From Chlorokybus atmophyticus (taxonomy: Eukaryota; Streptophyta; Chlorokybophyceae; Chlorokybales; Chlorokybaceae): a stretch of 64,000 nucleotides of DNA. The notes under the pieces are model-generated. The model ran no database searches and was not told the DNA's origin. It saw nothing but the letters and a program-made list of their open reading frames with translations. The stretch is from NCBI GenBank assembly GCA_009103225.1, contig RHPI01003533.1:98229-162228 (forward strand), read 5' to 3'. The translations under genes and the position numbers were made by a program. Positions 1 to 12,822 of the stretch are shown here, piece by piece. Position 1 is the first letter of the stretch. Every line of letters begins with the position of its first letter.

Positions 1-37
1 CCCCCCCCCCCCCCCCCCCCCTCCCCTCTCCCCCCCT
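1..37. other. Poly-C contig edge
   Basis: Twenty-one C bases followed by a C-rich stretch abut the last visible exon of the SnRK1 beta-gamma gene. Two other homopolymer runs in this window sit directly at N gaps (36477-37010 and 45074-45092), so this run is probably also an assembly-edge artefact and not real sequence. Confidence 0.6.
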
Positions 38-66
38 TCTGGTACATGCACGCTGATCTATTGCAC

Positions 67-2642
67 CTGGATTTGCCAGCTTTTCTAGTGCAGACTTTAG
101 TGTATCAGACCGCGAACAGATGCGCTGCACAGCCCATTCTTCGAAGCCTCTTCGTCTGGACCCGCCGTGGCTTAGCGCAAGTGCGGTCTTCACAGTAATG
201 TCATCCAACTGAAGTATGTAAAGGTTCCACTGTTAGCTCTGGTGGACTTCTGGCGCATGCCTTCATTACCAAGCAACTCAACAAGCTTGACCCAACTTGG
301 CACAATACCTGCATGCGCGCGTACGCCTTGTCTCGAGCTAAAGAGGTGATGTCGGACCTGGCATACACGTCAACAAGGGCACCATCGTTGTTGACCACCG
401 GTAATGATGACACTTGAGCCTGCACACGAAAGATCGTGATGGCATGAGTTGGACCACAATTCACCGCTACTTGGTGAGATAGTGTAAACCGTCTGTGCAT
501 GAACCAGAGAAGCGTCCAACAGCACACAGTAGATTATCAGGTTGTTGCATAGCAACAACATACCTGCAAAAGCATGCCCAAAGCTGTCGTCAAGGGTGCA
601 TCTAGTCGAACTGTTGCCAGCTGGCGCTGCTGGCCTCCATGCGCAGCCCCTGCCCTGCAAGGACACCATTGTGCAATTTGAATTAGGTGCATAGCGCAAC
701 TTGGAAGCAAGCGGATTTGCGACAGCATTGCCACTGGCAGTTTGCACATACCCAGCCCTTGGGTTTCCCAGATGGGCACCCCATGTGCCCAATGGAAGAG
801 TACCAATGGGTTGCTGTAGTAACGGCAGTGCTGAAGGGAGGTGCTTGAAGTATCGACAAATGCATGACAGGATACCCGACAGGCTTGCCAAGTGCAAGAG
901 TGTTTGGAACCCTCCATCCGGCAATGACAGAATGGGTACCTGTTTTACAAGCGCGTGGATTGCTGATGTATCTGACAAGTAAGTGTAAGGGGATGTGAGT
1001 CGAGTGCCAACTTACTGTAGCATAGCCATACTGCAACAGCACTTTGGCAGTGTCAAATAGGCTGTAGTCTGGTCGCACCGCCACCAAAGGCTCATCTTGC
1101 AGATCAAGAGACTCTCTCCACTCCTGCAGTAGACAGCAAAGTAGCTTACGCAAAGCCGGTGTTTGGCAACAGCTGGCACTGTTGCATTATCCAGAATTCA
1201 ATGGGTACACGTTCAGAGTGCACTGCACTGCACTGCTTGAGTGCATGTGCTTGTTGATTCGCACCTCAATGGTGGGAGTTTCAAGAATTGCATCGTTAAG
1301 CTCTGCACCATCCGATCTCAACTGACGTAAAATGGTGATGAAATCGGATGCCGATATCATGCCTACAAACGCCTTCCTCTGGCTATCCCAGAGGGGTGCG
1401 ACACTCATCTCCATCTCATACAGCGCATGGAAAGCTTGTTTCACAGGAAGTGTCACATCTAACGCCAAGACCTGTGGCATAAACCATCACAATCAGTCAT
1501 TGTTTTGTTGCACCAACATGAAGGCACACATATGTCAAACCTGTGAAAGCATGTGAAGCTCGTGTACCTTACTGGACTCGGGTATGAGCTCATACGCTGT
1601 ATGTGTCGAGAGGTACTCTCGTATACTTCGCCTACTGGAAGCGGCATCATTTATCCCAGGATGTGCAAGAGGGGGCACTATCAATGGTGCGATGTGCTGC
1701 GGAAAACCAGTTTGCATGCTCCGTTCAGTGAGTTTAACAAACAGCAGAAACACCCTCTGCCTGAAGTGACACAGTGACCCAGTTTTCTGCACTCACACAT
1801 TGCTGTACCGCAGGGACTTTGGGGAAAGGAATGTGTGAGACAAAAGTGTCCTCACCGTGGGTTGTAAGTGAGAAGCAACAGAGTGGCGAGGTGTCATGGA
1901 AGTATCCTGGTCAACATCCATTCGCCCCGCATGTGCACTGGACGCATCATGCTCCTGCTGTGCATGCCATGCATATGACATATCAACAATGCAATCAGTG
2001 ATGCACAGTCGCTCAACAACGAACTGCTTCTTTACAAAGCAACTGCACATACCGAGGCTTGCCGAGAGAGTTGCGCAAGCTGAGCTTCATCTGGCTTTTT
2101 CACCAGAACCCAGTTATTGACATTGCCGAGCGGGTCGGGCATGGAGGGAAGCCCCTCGTCATGGCGCCACTCTTCATCCACAATGTACTTGTACTGCATG
2201 CAAGGTATACTTGTATTCGTGTATACAAACTCTGAAGTGCATGCCATTAATCCCTTGGGGCCACTGTGTGTACCTGGTGGTAGCCTGGAGGCAAGTTGAT
2301 AATGACTACATGCACGCCTTCATCTGTAAGTGTCAATGGTATTGTTTCTTGCCATCTGCAGAGCGCATGTAATGCGAAAAGTCACATCAACACGGCCACG
2401 CACTGGTATGTGCATTTGCACGATGTTTGAATTGTGCCACCACCAAAGTGGCATGCAGACATGCTTACAGTATGCATGCAATAGGCTCCAAAGAAAAGAC
2501 CAAACACGAAGGAAGTGAGGAAAGCAGTAATGGCTGAAAACGGGCAACATGTCATTCAGTGTGCTTACCTCGTGAATGAGCCGCATAAATGTACATTTCT
2601 GCCACCGTACCGCCACTCAAAGCGAGTGGGTACAACGGACAT
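67..2642 (-). CDS. KINBG: SnRK1 (AMPK/SNF1) beta-gamma subunit, CBM48 plus CBS domains, 3' end missing
   Basis: Regulatory subunit of the SnRK1 energy-sensing kinase. The plant-specific type fuses an N-terminal carbohydrate-binding module (CBM48, normally in beta subunits) to the adenylate-type CBS repeats of gamma/SNF4. Eleven exons keep phase throughout: 2642-2569, 2355-2274, 2193-2053, 1957-1856, 1696-1568, 1471-1265, 1123-1016, 939-752, 654-564, 419-309 and 208-67, about 458 codons. The CBM shows [16 protein letters not shown], then [14 protein letters not shown] and DPLGNVNNW. After an acidic linker come [15 protein letters not shown] and CBS motifs with [36 protein letters not shown] and [21 protein letters not shown]. 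The start is ATG at 2642, downstream of an in-frame stop. The last visible exon ends at LEKLANPG with a GT; the final CBS exon lies beyond the poly-C edge. It is divergent from FIE. Family assignment is secure; exact splice sites are inferred. Confidence 0.93.
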
Positions 2643-4097
2643 GCTTCCAACTCTCACAGCTCTGTTATGCTGGCTTCACGTCTCCGTCGGCAACCAAGCG
2701 CGAAGCGAAGTTTCCAATCGAGCGATGCTTATGCTGTGCAGTACACCTCGCCGTTGCAATGCAGCATTGACAGTTCCTTTTTCCTGACTATTGTCATCGA
2801 CAGGCAGCATAGCGTATGCTGAAGAGCCATGCGCATAACACCCCTGCGCAAGGGTCACTGAGCATTGCAACATAATCAAACACAGCTAGACTGCGCTGCT
2901 CAATGCTTAGCAGCACAGCTCAAACAGGCACATCGACCACATACTGGAATACTGTGCACGCTGACAAATCTTTATTAGTAAATGGCAATGCGCAATCACA
3001 CGCCCAGCGCAACCTCACAAGTCGAGTACATTACAGTCGAATTGTAGTGTGCGCACCTTGCACTGCAATGCTGCTTAGCGCGATAGCATCCGCGCCAGCC
3101 TTTCTCAGCTTAGACCCGCCGACGCCACTGCCTACCCAAGATAACCACATCAACGCGTCGTCCTGCTCCTGCTCCTCCTCGACGTCGTCCTCGGCGGTGG
3201 CGGCGGCGGCGGCTAACGCTTCCCGCCAGAACGTGGAGTAGGGTTAGGGTTTCTGGCACAAACATCAACGGCGCCGTTTTTTGTTAAAGCAGCCTTGTAC
3301 CAGGACGGACGATGCCCTCGTTGATACGAAACACTGCGCAGGCGAGCAATCTGCCGTTATAACACCGTTGAAGCGAATCATGTACACTGCTGCCACCAAC
3401 GCTGTGGTTGATGTTGGCGAGCGGCGGCGGCCTGCGGTTGCATGCTGGAGCTTCCAGCACACTGATCATGTTAGTGATGTGTCGTTCGTGTGAGGGTCAA
3501 TTGGTTGCTGAGCGAAGCTAAGCTAACAGACGACTGAGAGCTGCAAGCAGCAGAGCTGTGGTGGAATTGAACCCCTAGTCATGGTGCGAGTAGCTTGTCA
3601 CAGAGCGCAAAATCCTGGTTTCTTCTAAGAGCGACACTGTTGCATGGCGGAGGCGGCGTCACGCCGTCAGAGCAAGCGCGACTATCGCTTTACCAATTGC
3701 GTGCAGGTGTGGCAATGCAGGAAAGTAAACATGCAAGGTGCAATCAGAGTTGTCACGTACATCAGTCAACCAGTACCTGTAAAAGTGCTGCACAGTTGAT
3801 TCGCAACAGTACATCACTGCACAGTTGTTATGCAACAATGTGGCTGTTAGCAGCTACAGTGATTTGCCTGAGTGTCTGTGGCTAATCAACGAGGCACGCT
3901 GCTGCAGTTGCTCACTCTGTACATCACGTGGCAGCCAACATGCGTACTTTGCAGTTGTGTGTACATTTCAGCGATAAGTTGCTGTCGAGTTTTCATGCAC
4001 ACTAACAGCGACAAGTTTGCTGCACTTACAAGCAATACGCAAGCCAGTCCACACAGAATTGCGACATGTTGTGGCCTACTGAGGCTTTTTCTGTTAG
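2643..4097. promoter_or_regulatory. Shared upstream region of the divergent SnRK1 beta-gamma and FIE genes, with a telo-box
   Basis: This stretch separates the start of the minus-strand SnRK1 subunit from the first recognisable FIE exon. It must hold both promoters and the missing first FIE exon, which I could not identify. The bases 3241-3252 read GGGTTAGGGTTT, a perfect two-unit telo-box (reverse AAACCCTAACCC). In land plants telo-boxes are common near starts of growth genes and can act as Polycomb recruitment elements; any such role here is inference. Confidence 0.5.
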
Positions 4098-6019
4098 GAG
4101 GACCACGGCAAGCCAATCTATGGCGTGGCGTTCAACTTGATAGACCTCAGGTTCAGCAATGCATTCGCCGCTGTTGGCAGCAACAGAGTGAGCGTGTACG
4201 AGTGCGCTCCAACTTCCTGTCCCGACATCCATCCCCTTCAAGTAGGTGCAATGCTGAGACCTAAGTACTTGTTGCCCGCAAGGTTGGCGATGAGGTTGCA
4301 TCTGCGCACAGGTTTACGTTGATGAAGACCCAGAAGAAGTGTTCTACTGTGTCGCTTGGGCATCAGATAACATTGGCGCGCCGCTGATTGTTGCGGGCGG
4401 CCTCAATGGCATTATCAGGATAATTGATTGCGTTAAAGAGGAGCACAGGGGAGCCCTTGTTGGGCATGGAAACTCCATCAATGACCTCAAGGTGGCATAT
4501 AGGATACACTCTTGCCCACGTTGAGTATCATTGAGATATTTGTGTATTACCTCGCAATACTGGTACCCTCACGACTTGTTATTGCACGTTTGTTGCAGTT
4601 GCATCCACTGAGGCCGCAGCTGCTGCTATCTGCTTCAAAAGATCATTCGCTGCGGCTGTGGAACATTGCCACGGGCGTGTGCATACTGATCCTGACAGGT
4701 GACGGCTCGCATGCTAACGAGGTATGGGTACGCTTAAGGGAGAAGCCGCGCTTTGGCAACCAACGCACGCTGTCCCACAGGTGCTTAGTGCAGACTTCAG
4801 GTGCTCTCCAGATGGCGACATGGTAGCAAGCAGTGGGATGGATAATACCGTTCACATCTGGTCTCTCAAGGGACAAGTAAGGCATGCAATAGTATGAGGT
4901 TGTTGTGGTTGCAGCTTCAACCTTTACGCGTGCCTCCATAGTGTGTTGTTAGCATCACTTGAGTGCGTGTACGCTCAGTCTGGTTCACCGCTTGACTGGT
5001 AGAGTTGCATGCATGCCTGCTACTATAGTTTGAGATGCAGAGTCATGCAATGAAGTCTGACTTAGGATACCTGTAGGAGGCGCTGATTGACAAGAGTTTC
5101 AACTGGCCTCCCAAGGAGGATTCAAGCAAGCCCGCTTCTGCATTCCCCACACGTTACTTGCAACATCCGGTCTTCTCCACGCACTCGCTGCACCTCAACT
5201 ACATCGACTGCGTGCGGTGGCTCGGGTCGCTGCTGCTGACAAAGTCGGTTGACAACAAGATTGTGCTGTGGCGCAACGAAGACAACAGAGTCAGGGTTTT
5301 GCAGGAGTACCGAATGCAGGACTGCGACGTGTGGTATATCAGGTTCTCTCTCGACTTCCACCTTACAACGCTGTCCATTGGTAAGAGAGAGGTTTATCTA
5401 ACCACTAGTGCACAGATGCGCTGCACAGCGAGTTTTGTTCTGAGCTGGGCTGCATGGTGGTTTTTCTCATGCATCAGTGTTGTTTGTCTGTTGCGCAGGC
5501 ACTCGCGATGGCAAAATCTATGTTTGGGATGTGCACGCATGCCCACCGCACCTGTATGCAAGGTGTGAGTGGCTCCCAATATCATGACCATGCAACCCTC
5601 ATAACTTGGTAATGAAGGGTCTAGTACTTTGCAGGCTGGCACACTCTCGCTGCAAAGCTGTCATCCGCCAAACAGCCACTTCAATGGATGGCAGGTAAAT
5701 TATTACCTATGGCGTAGTATTTATCGTGCAACATGTTTGCGGATATGCATGGGTTGGTGTAAAGCTTTGGACTTGGTAGCATCAGATCACAAGTCACACA
5801 CACCAATGCACAGCTCCCTTCGATCACAACATTACAAGGTTACATGTATGCTTGGCGTGAAGCCAGTACTATATGAACAGGCCATATAGGGCTTGCGCGC
5901 TTCAGAATGCGAAGCTGTTACTGATCATGAGGTGCCTTTTTCCTGGCAGAACAATACTGGCGTGTTGTGAAGATGGAACTATTTGGCGTTGGGACGACAT
6001 GAGCAGTCTAACTCCATGA
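4098..6019 (+). CDS. FIE: FIE/ESC-type WD40 subunit of Polycomb repressive complex 2
   Basis: Core scaffold of PRC2, which methylates histone H3 lysine 27; the WD40 propeller holds the catalytic SET subunit. Eight phase-consistent exons: 4098-4241, 4312-4491, 4599-4721, 4781-4876, 5077-5380, 5499-5562, 5635-5694 and 5950-6019, giving 346 residues. Diagnostic blocks in order are [110 protein letters not shown], and the ending [12 protein letters not shown], which closely matches plant FIE. The land-plant protein is about 369 residues, so only a short N-terminal exon is missing upstream of 4098. The first intron boundary (after CTGTTAG) is clear but its donor was not found. Stop is TGA at 6017-6019. 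Confidence 0.93.
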
Positions 6020-6924
6020 TGTCAGGCTGAGGTAAGACAAAGGGCCATTGCACTGTACTCGGCAAGTACTGTGTAGTGATGGCGCGAGAGTCAAGCCAGC
6101 AGTAGGATTGCAGTTATGTAAGGCAACTTGAACTGCGCAGTGATGCCACCCCTGGGCCAATGGGGCACTACGCAGTCACGCACCTGTTCAATTAATCAAA
6201 GCCTAAAAGTTGGTAGCCCTTGCCGACCTTTGCAAACACCAAAACCAGGTTGAACTATGACAGGGCACGCCGCAGAGTTCCTTGTTTTGCATCACTTTTA
6301 TGGTTGTTGACCAATGACCAGTTGAGTTCACACAGTGCCAAGGCTATGCAGAAGTGTGCATCATTCTACCAATGGTCTTTACTAGTACGAAGCACGGCAC
6401 AACTTGCAACACAGAGTACCACTAATGTGCAAGCAATCTGCAAAGACATGTATCTGAACTGGTGCACGCTGTCTGCAATTATGGTGTCCCCATTTGCAAT
6501 GCATATAAACGGTTGATGGCCAACACTCCCAGTGACAACTGCACCACGCTTGGGAAAGGGATGCAGCAAATTGACCTTTAATCTACAAGCTATGGTCGAA
6601 ACTTGCTACTATACGACTATTCTCGTTGTTGGGGAGCTCGTCGGCATTGTTGCTGTCTAAATCGCATACACTGATGTGTAGTCTCATCCTTTAATGCACA
6701 GTTGAGTGTGATAACTGCCAACAAACTCCTCGTTTGCATTTACAAACATCTCAGCGCGTACATCCCATTGCACCCCTGCAAAGCTCCTGGTGACATACCA
6801 ATTCTGCAGAAACGCTCCACACCGTTGCTACGCGCAGCTAGGGTAGTGAGCCACCACCTGTTGCCTACACAACCTCTTCCGCAGTTTTTGTACACAGGGG
6901 TCCCTACAACAAGGAAGGCATGTT
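6020..6924. other. Convergent intergenic spacer
   Basis: Between the 3' end of FIE (plus) and the 3' end of the RRM-WW gene (minus). I see only 3' UTR-like sequence and no conserved reading frame. Confidence 0.5.
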
Positions 6925-9900
6925 CTAGTATGGTCGATAACCCGTAGGAATGCTCTGCGGACCACCCCCAAAAGCAGTGATGTGTTCTTCTCCACGTTTC
7001 TTTTCCACCTGCACAATACACCAACATAAAGCCGTTGCAATGCGCCCATGCAGCTGTGCAAAATTCGCGACGTGCATGCAGACTATGCCCAACGCGCAAT
7101 GCAGTGCATGTGTCATGGGGTGCACTTACCTTGAGCCGGCGTCCGCTTATCATCACGTTATTCATTGCGTTGAGCGCAGCATCTGCAGCACCCACGCTGT
7201 CATAGCTGATGAACCTGCACACATAAACACTTGTGTCATACAAGCCTTGAGTCGCTACAAAACACCACCAGGCAAGCGGATCCTACCCAAAACCCTTTGT
7301 TCGCCCCGTTTCACGATCAAGACCAACCTTGGCATGAACGAGGTTACCTGGCCAGACATTAATACGCACACAAGGGTTACAAATGCCTGCAGCAACTGCA
7401 GATATACATAGGGCCTGATGAGAGCGTACCGAAAGGGGCGAATGTTTCTCGCAAGGAGTCATCTGTGAAATCATCTGGGATGCGGAATACAAACAGGTTG
7501 GCTCCAGCCGGTCCAGTACCAAACTTGCTGTCACCTGTCCCGATAGACATAGACATGCCACCAGCTGGTGGCGGAAAGCTGCCTGGCACGGGCATATACG
7601 TCTGTGCCAGCCCCCACTGCAAAGACAGCGTGTCATTGATGATTTCCATAACCCTTGCAGTAGTTTGCACGCGCTCACACAGGCATGCATACACAGATCA
7701 CACAGCATGCACGGATGATTTTGGACCTGAGTGGCTTACCATTGGAGGAGGAGCAGGCGGTGGCGGCTGTCGTTGCCTCTGCTCAAAGGCAAGCAGCTCC
7801 CCAGGCTTCTCCCAGACGCTCTGGCCAGTGACAGAATTGTAGTAGTACTTGTAGCCTTCTGGAGAGCTGTGCTCAGACCAGTCGCATTTCATTGGCGGCG
7901 GTGGCGGCTGCGGAGGAGGAGGAGGCTGATACATCATTCCGGCTTGTGGCGGTTGGAACATAGGCTGCAGCAACTGCTGTAACCGCCCAAAGAACATGAG
8001 CCACAATGTCACATGAAGGACTTTAGATAAGATACATAACGTGTGGCCTGTTGGCGAGCAGAAGGCAGCTACAAGGTGACTGACCTGCTGTCCAGGAGGA
8101 GGTTGCATTTGATGTCCATATGGAGGGGCAGCATATGGAGCATTAGTGGCATATGTCACGCTTGTTGAGGTCGGAGCCGTAGGCGCCAAAAACAGCGCAC
8201 CTGGTCCCCTGTGAGCAAGCAGTGTCGTCGATAACAAGTGAGTAAGGCTGCATGGACACCAGAGTGCACGACCACAATTCTGTCGAACTCACCTAGGGGG
8301 CAGACCGCCCACTGGTGATAGCGCGCTGCATGTGTAGGCATCGTTTGAAGACCGCTCTATTTGATTCAGTATTCAAAAGCATGCAATTGCATTTACCTGG
8401 GCTCGTCCTGCCGTGACTTTTTCGGATCCGCAAAGCGAACGGCGACTGGTTGTGACATGCCCTGTGAAAGAACACAACTTTCGCATTCAGGTAAGGCAAA
8501 AGACAAGCATAGATATTAAGGAAAGGAAAAAAGCAGACAGGCAAAGCTTGACTCTGACTCCCTACCGGCATAGTGTATTTGCCGTTCAGAGTTTGTATTG
8601 CTGCCAGCGCATGCTCCCGTTCTTTATATTTCACAAAGGCACATCCTGTCATGGGCCAATGTGCTGCCAGTCTCAATAACTGAGTATCGATTTCAACGCA
8701 ACAATACGTACCTCTCAGCACATGCGCACTTTGCTTAAGTTGGTACCTTTACTGTTCTTGTCTGGATCCCGCATGATGTACACGTCCTCAACATTGCCAA
8801 ATGGAGCAAATACTTGCTCAATTTCAGCCTCGCTGGCATCTTTCCTCAAAGACCCAACAAACAACTTGTGCTCGACGGTGCCTGCGATGCGCAGGTTGAT
8901 GAGCCAGCATAACTTGTTTTGCATGCCTGCGCCTGCAGGCAATGCAGTGCGAGTTCTTACCTAGCCTTTCCTTTTCACCATCTGCTAAGCGTACTTGTAT
9001 TGTTGACGTACCCTGCACAGACAAGCTTGATTACAACGCGGCAGGTCATGTGCGCAGTCTGTGGGTTGCCAACAAAACGGAGCTACTGCATGCCAGCTTG
9101 TGCATATCTACATATCTGCATAAGCAACTTTGCAAACCAATGGTTAAAGTGCAAGCTAACAGAACCAGCATCACTCTATGACAATTTTTGTGTCAAATGC
9201 ACAACCAAAACCTACTCCTGGGAGAGTGCGCAGGTTGTTGCAGGCCTTGATGCACTTTTCGGCTTCTATGAGCGTTGCAAACTTGACAAATGCGCAGCCT
9301 GGTGGTTACATCACAACTTAGTGCCAACAAGCAAGCAATGCTTGTAAAAGCATGCAGCAGAAGTAATAACCAAAGGGGCAGGCACACTGATAATGACCCC
9401 ATTCACCAAGGCTGCGCATGTTCGCGTGACATGCACGTGTTGCAGCGCATGATGATATTCAACCAGCCAGCGCTGACTACTGATGCTACTGCGGCCATCC
9501 ATCCACTGTGGAATCCATCCATTCCCATCGCACTGCGCGGCCCATTGCATCTTCGTGTATCATCAATATGCCCATGTGGGGAACGCATCGCACGATGAGA
9601 CCATCATGCCCATCGCCATCATCAGCATCGTCAAGTGAGCCCATCATTCGTCATCGCACGGCAGCCAGCCACTTCATTGCATGTGTGGTACTGAGAGAGC
9701 GTACACTCACTCGGACGAACGGATTGGCATCACGTCTCTGGCAAGACCCTGTTTGCCACGCTTGCCACGCCGATTCCAGGTCACGTGAGACATCAACTCT
9801 ACCACGCTGCTGTCGATATATGGCGCGATGGCGAATTATTGCATGCGCAATTGGGGGATTGCCTTCCCGAACTGGCCAGGAGGCCCTCTAAAGCTGTTCT

Positions 9901-10684
9901 CAGCGTCACCCACCCAGATGGTCGTTTCTAACCAGCCACAACGATAGCACAAACTGAACCTGCTGCACTCGTGAGCCATGCCTCAGTTCTCACCTTGGCT
10001 CGCGCCAGTTTGCTTGTTGCGTATAACTGCAATCTCCAGCACACGACCAAACTCCGCGAACAGAGGGCGAATCTGCAGGCAGCACAGTGGTAATATACAA
10101 CTTTTGGAGAACAAGACCATCCGATTATAAGAAGGCAGGCTATGCACAGCTTATATGCAGCTGACAATGCAAAGAGCGCGTGCACGGCATGCTAGCGCTG
10201 AGCTCATGACTACTGACAACAGCTAATGCAACTACACAACTTCCTCAACGCATACGCTGGTTGTAACCCTAGAATACTGTGAGATGAAGCTTGATCTGAG
10301 CTGAAAGCGCACAAGTTGCGAAAGCAAGTTGAAATACACGTGCTACGGATCCCAAAAGAGAAGCATGCATGCTGTGCAAAGCTAGCAACTGCCACGTACA
10401 TCGTTCTCATCGCAGGTGCGGGGCACAGAGCCGATGAACAATTTGACAAACTGGCCGGTCAGCAGATCGTTCTCCAGGCCTGGTGGAAAGAGGAGGAAAA
10501 CGCATGGCGGGCATGTGAAGCCACTGTTGGCACTGGTCAAGCAAGCCAAACCCTAGGACAGGCAACAAGTGCAGCGCAAACAGTGCAGACACTCATCCCT
10601 ACCGTTGGCAGCTGCCTCCCCTGAAGCAGGTGCGCCGTTCGAATGTGCTTCAGCTGTCGTAGGCGTCGGCGCTTCCGAACCCAT
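6925..10684 (-). CDS. RNA-binding protein, RRM-RRM-WW-RRM (FCA/CELF-like)
   Basis: Predicted nuclear RNA-processing protein. Fourteen exons with consistent phase: 10684-10603, 10479-10400, 10072-9994, 9298-9216, 9012-8961, 8881-8747, 8645-8566, 8461-8397, 8208-8085, 7976-7740, 7616-7430, 7347-7287, 7214-7130 and 7008-6925, total 477 residues. RRM1 has [16 protein letters not shown] and [19 protein letters not shown]2 has [20 protein letters not shown] and [18 protein letters not shown] proline-rich stretch then carries a WW domain, [17 protein letters not shown] to QSVWEKP, very like that of flowering-time protein FCA. RRM3 follows with [35 protein letters not shown] and GRRLKV, and the tail is short. 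The two first RRMs plus WW suggest FCA; the third RRM is CELF/Bruno-like, so the name is left open. An in-frame ATG at 10753 is an alternative start. Confidence 0.9.
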
Positions 10685-10753
10685 GCCGGACGCCCACAAT
10701 AACGCCTCCGCCGCCCTGACGCCCCTGCGGCGCAGCACAACAATGACGGCCAC

Positions 10754-11222
10754 ATCGGCGAACTCCTTGGCTCACCAAAGCCGCGTGCATCACGTCGAGT
10801 CACTACTGCATCACATTGTGTGATTCACATGACGTGTGATGCTGCTGCAGCACTGAGTGCTACAACCTTTCAGCGCTTAAGACCCAATTTGCATTTCCCC
10901 TTGAGTTGGGTTATTCTGTACCCTTGGGATGCAAGTTGCATCCCAAGGGTGTAGAAAGCCACCATGACACTCCACGACAATATCAAAGCTGACATATATC
11001 TCATCACAACGCAATTCAATGTACAGTTCACATTGCTTAACCCCACATGGTCGCAGTCAACGTGCAAATGCATGCTAGGCAGTGGAAGGAGTGAGGTGTG
11101 ATCAAACTTCGCATGAATGTGCAGCACAAACAAATGGTTGCATAGGGCAATACAAGTGCACACAATACTCATTAATCAAAGCATAGATATGTCTTGTGTT
11201 CAGCTGCACGCTCGCATACATA
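10754..11222. other. Upstream region of the RRM-WW gene with a perfect hairpin
   Basis: No gene seen. Positions 10920-10950 form a perfect inverted repeat, arms ACCCTTGGGATGCAA with a one-base centre. It could be a protein-binding palindrome or a relic of a mobile element; nothing else identifies it. Confidence 0.5.
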
Positions 11223-11687
11223 CAGTCCACCCCCGTTAAAAAACTTCGGTTTAAGTGAATAACCCCGTTAAGATCATGGTTTTGCAAAAGACCGATGAAT
11301 TCACAGGCAAATATCTTTGCTTAGTGGAATAGTCTTGTACATAATAAGATTAAAGCGAGGGCTTGAAAATCATAATGCGCTCGGTTGTAACGGGGGGATA
11401 CCTCGTTGACGGCATGCTTATTGTTATTGGCATCAACATGTTACCAAACTCGTATATAGATTTGTACATAGTGTTTTTGTTGTTGACGATTTATGGAGTT
11501 CATTTATGCCAGGTCAGCATACGGTGACGTGGCTTAAAATAATTGCGCGATGCCCCTATCAGTGAAATATCTGTATTCTACAATCATTTTAAAAAATTGT
11601 ATACTCTTTTAAGCGCCCAAAAGATAACCCCGTTAGTGGAATGAAAAGCTGAAAGATGAGCATGATTCTTATAATGGGGTCAGACTG
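11223..11687. mobile_element. Pogo/Tigger-like MITE with TA target duplication
   Basis: A 465-bp non-coding segment starts CAGTCCACCCCCGTTA and ends with sequence whose reverse complement is CAGTCTGACCCCATTA. Both ends are flanked by TA (11221-11222 and 11688-11689). CAGT-type termini with CCCCGTTA and TA duplications are the hallmark of pogo/Tigger elements of the Tc1-mariner superfamily. The inverted repeats match in about two thirds of their first 24 bases. The interior repeats AACCCCGTTA-like motifs. There is no transposase reading frame, so it is non-autonomous. The inner boundaries are well defined only by the TA-CAGTC junctions. Confidence 0.6.
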
Positions 11688-11689
11688 TA

Positions 11690-12822
11690 GCACATATGCT
11701 ATGTAGTGTAGAGAGTTGATGGGCCGGGTGTACTCATCTAGTAATTGAAGCTGTCCTTAAGTGTCTGCTCTGCATACGGCTGCACGACTGCGTATGAGTG
11801 TTGTTGTTGCCACAAGAACAACAGAGAAGAGGTTTGTCGTGTTTGGCATGCTGCGCCGCAGCATAACAACCATAATGGCATTGTGTGCCTCGTATAAAAG
11901 CTCTTACAATTTATACCTCGTTCAATTTTAAGTGTATACCTGAGGTTATACTTTCGGCCTTAATCAGCACGATCATGCGGCGGGTAGAATATCGGTTTAA
12001 TTGATGCTAAGGTAATTGTAATCGAACTTGCACTTATAAATTATTATCAGCTTAGCAAATGCAATGCAAGTGCAAAAAGTAGAGGTTGCGACCCACTTGC
12101 ACAAGTGCAGGACGACCATGCTATGCATGGTACATTGCATCATGCACTCCTTCTTCCTGTGTACACTTTGAACCCATGCGCGTTCCCCGCGGCTGCCTTG
12201 AATACCTCGTGTAGGTCAAAGTACTAATTGGGCCTACACGTCTTAACCGCTACCTACCTAGGTGTTGTATACGCTTGCTTTTGCCACAACTTTGCCTGCT
12301 TGCTCACATGCTTGCTCTTGCCAAGACTAGGAGCCCTCTTCCTCTTCCCCTTCGCCCCCAAAGGGGGAGTGATTGCACACACGTAGATAGCACACATAGT
12401 TGGATACTGCCTTGATTTCGTAACTTCCTTGTGTGTCCCATTCGTTGCTGTGCGCGTTGCCCTGTGTGTCCCTTGCTTATCAGCCTCATTCAACAACATA
12501 TACATATGCTACACATGCCAGCATGAATGGCCGTTACTTAGTAAGAAGATGGCGTGGTTGTGATGGAGTGAGCATCAAGAGTGATCACATGTCATGAGTG
12601 GGTAACCCTGCCGGCAGGCATGCCCGGTGGTGTTAGTTGTCTGCATGAGGTATATGTACAGGATAAGCACGAGGCTGTTATAAGCATGCATTTCAACGCC
12701 ATGCATCACATATAGCACACCAAACGCAGCGCAGTGTTTCATGCACGGCCACCGGGATAACCATTATCTACTACCCCTACTCCTACCGCCCCCATGTTAG
12801 TCATGCATGCATGCATGTATCC
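11690..12822. other. Intergenic, no gene seen
   Basis: A/T-leaning sequence with no coding signal I can support. It includes a TATCC copy at 12818-12822 that serves as the left target duplication of the next element. Confidence 0.4.

Noticed and set aside
9300-9990. Coding frames inside the long third intron of the RRM-WW gene
   Set aside because: They are repetitive ATC/CCATC-type translations and the flanking exons join in phase without them.
12254-12505. Short minus-strand frame next to the TRIM
   Set aside because: Basic, low-complexity translation with no homology that I recognise.
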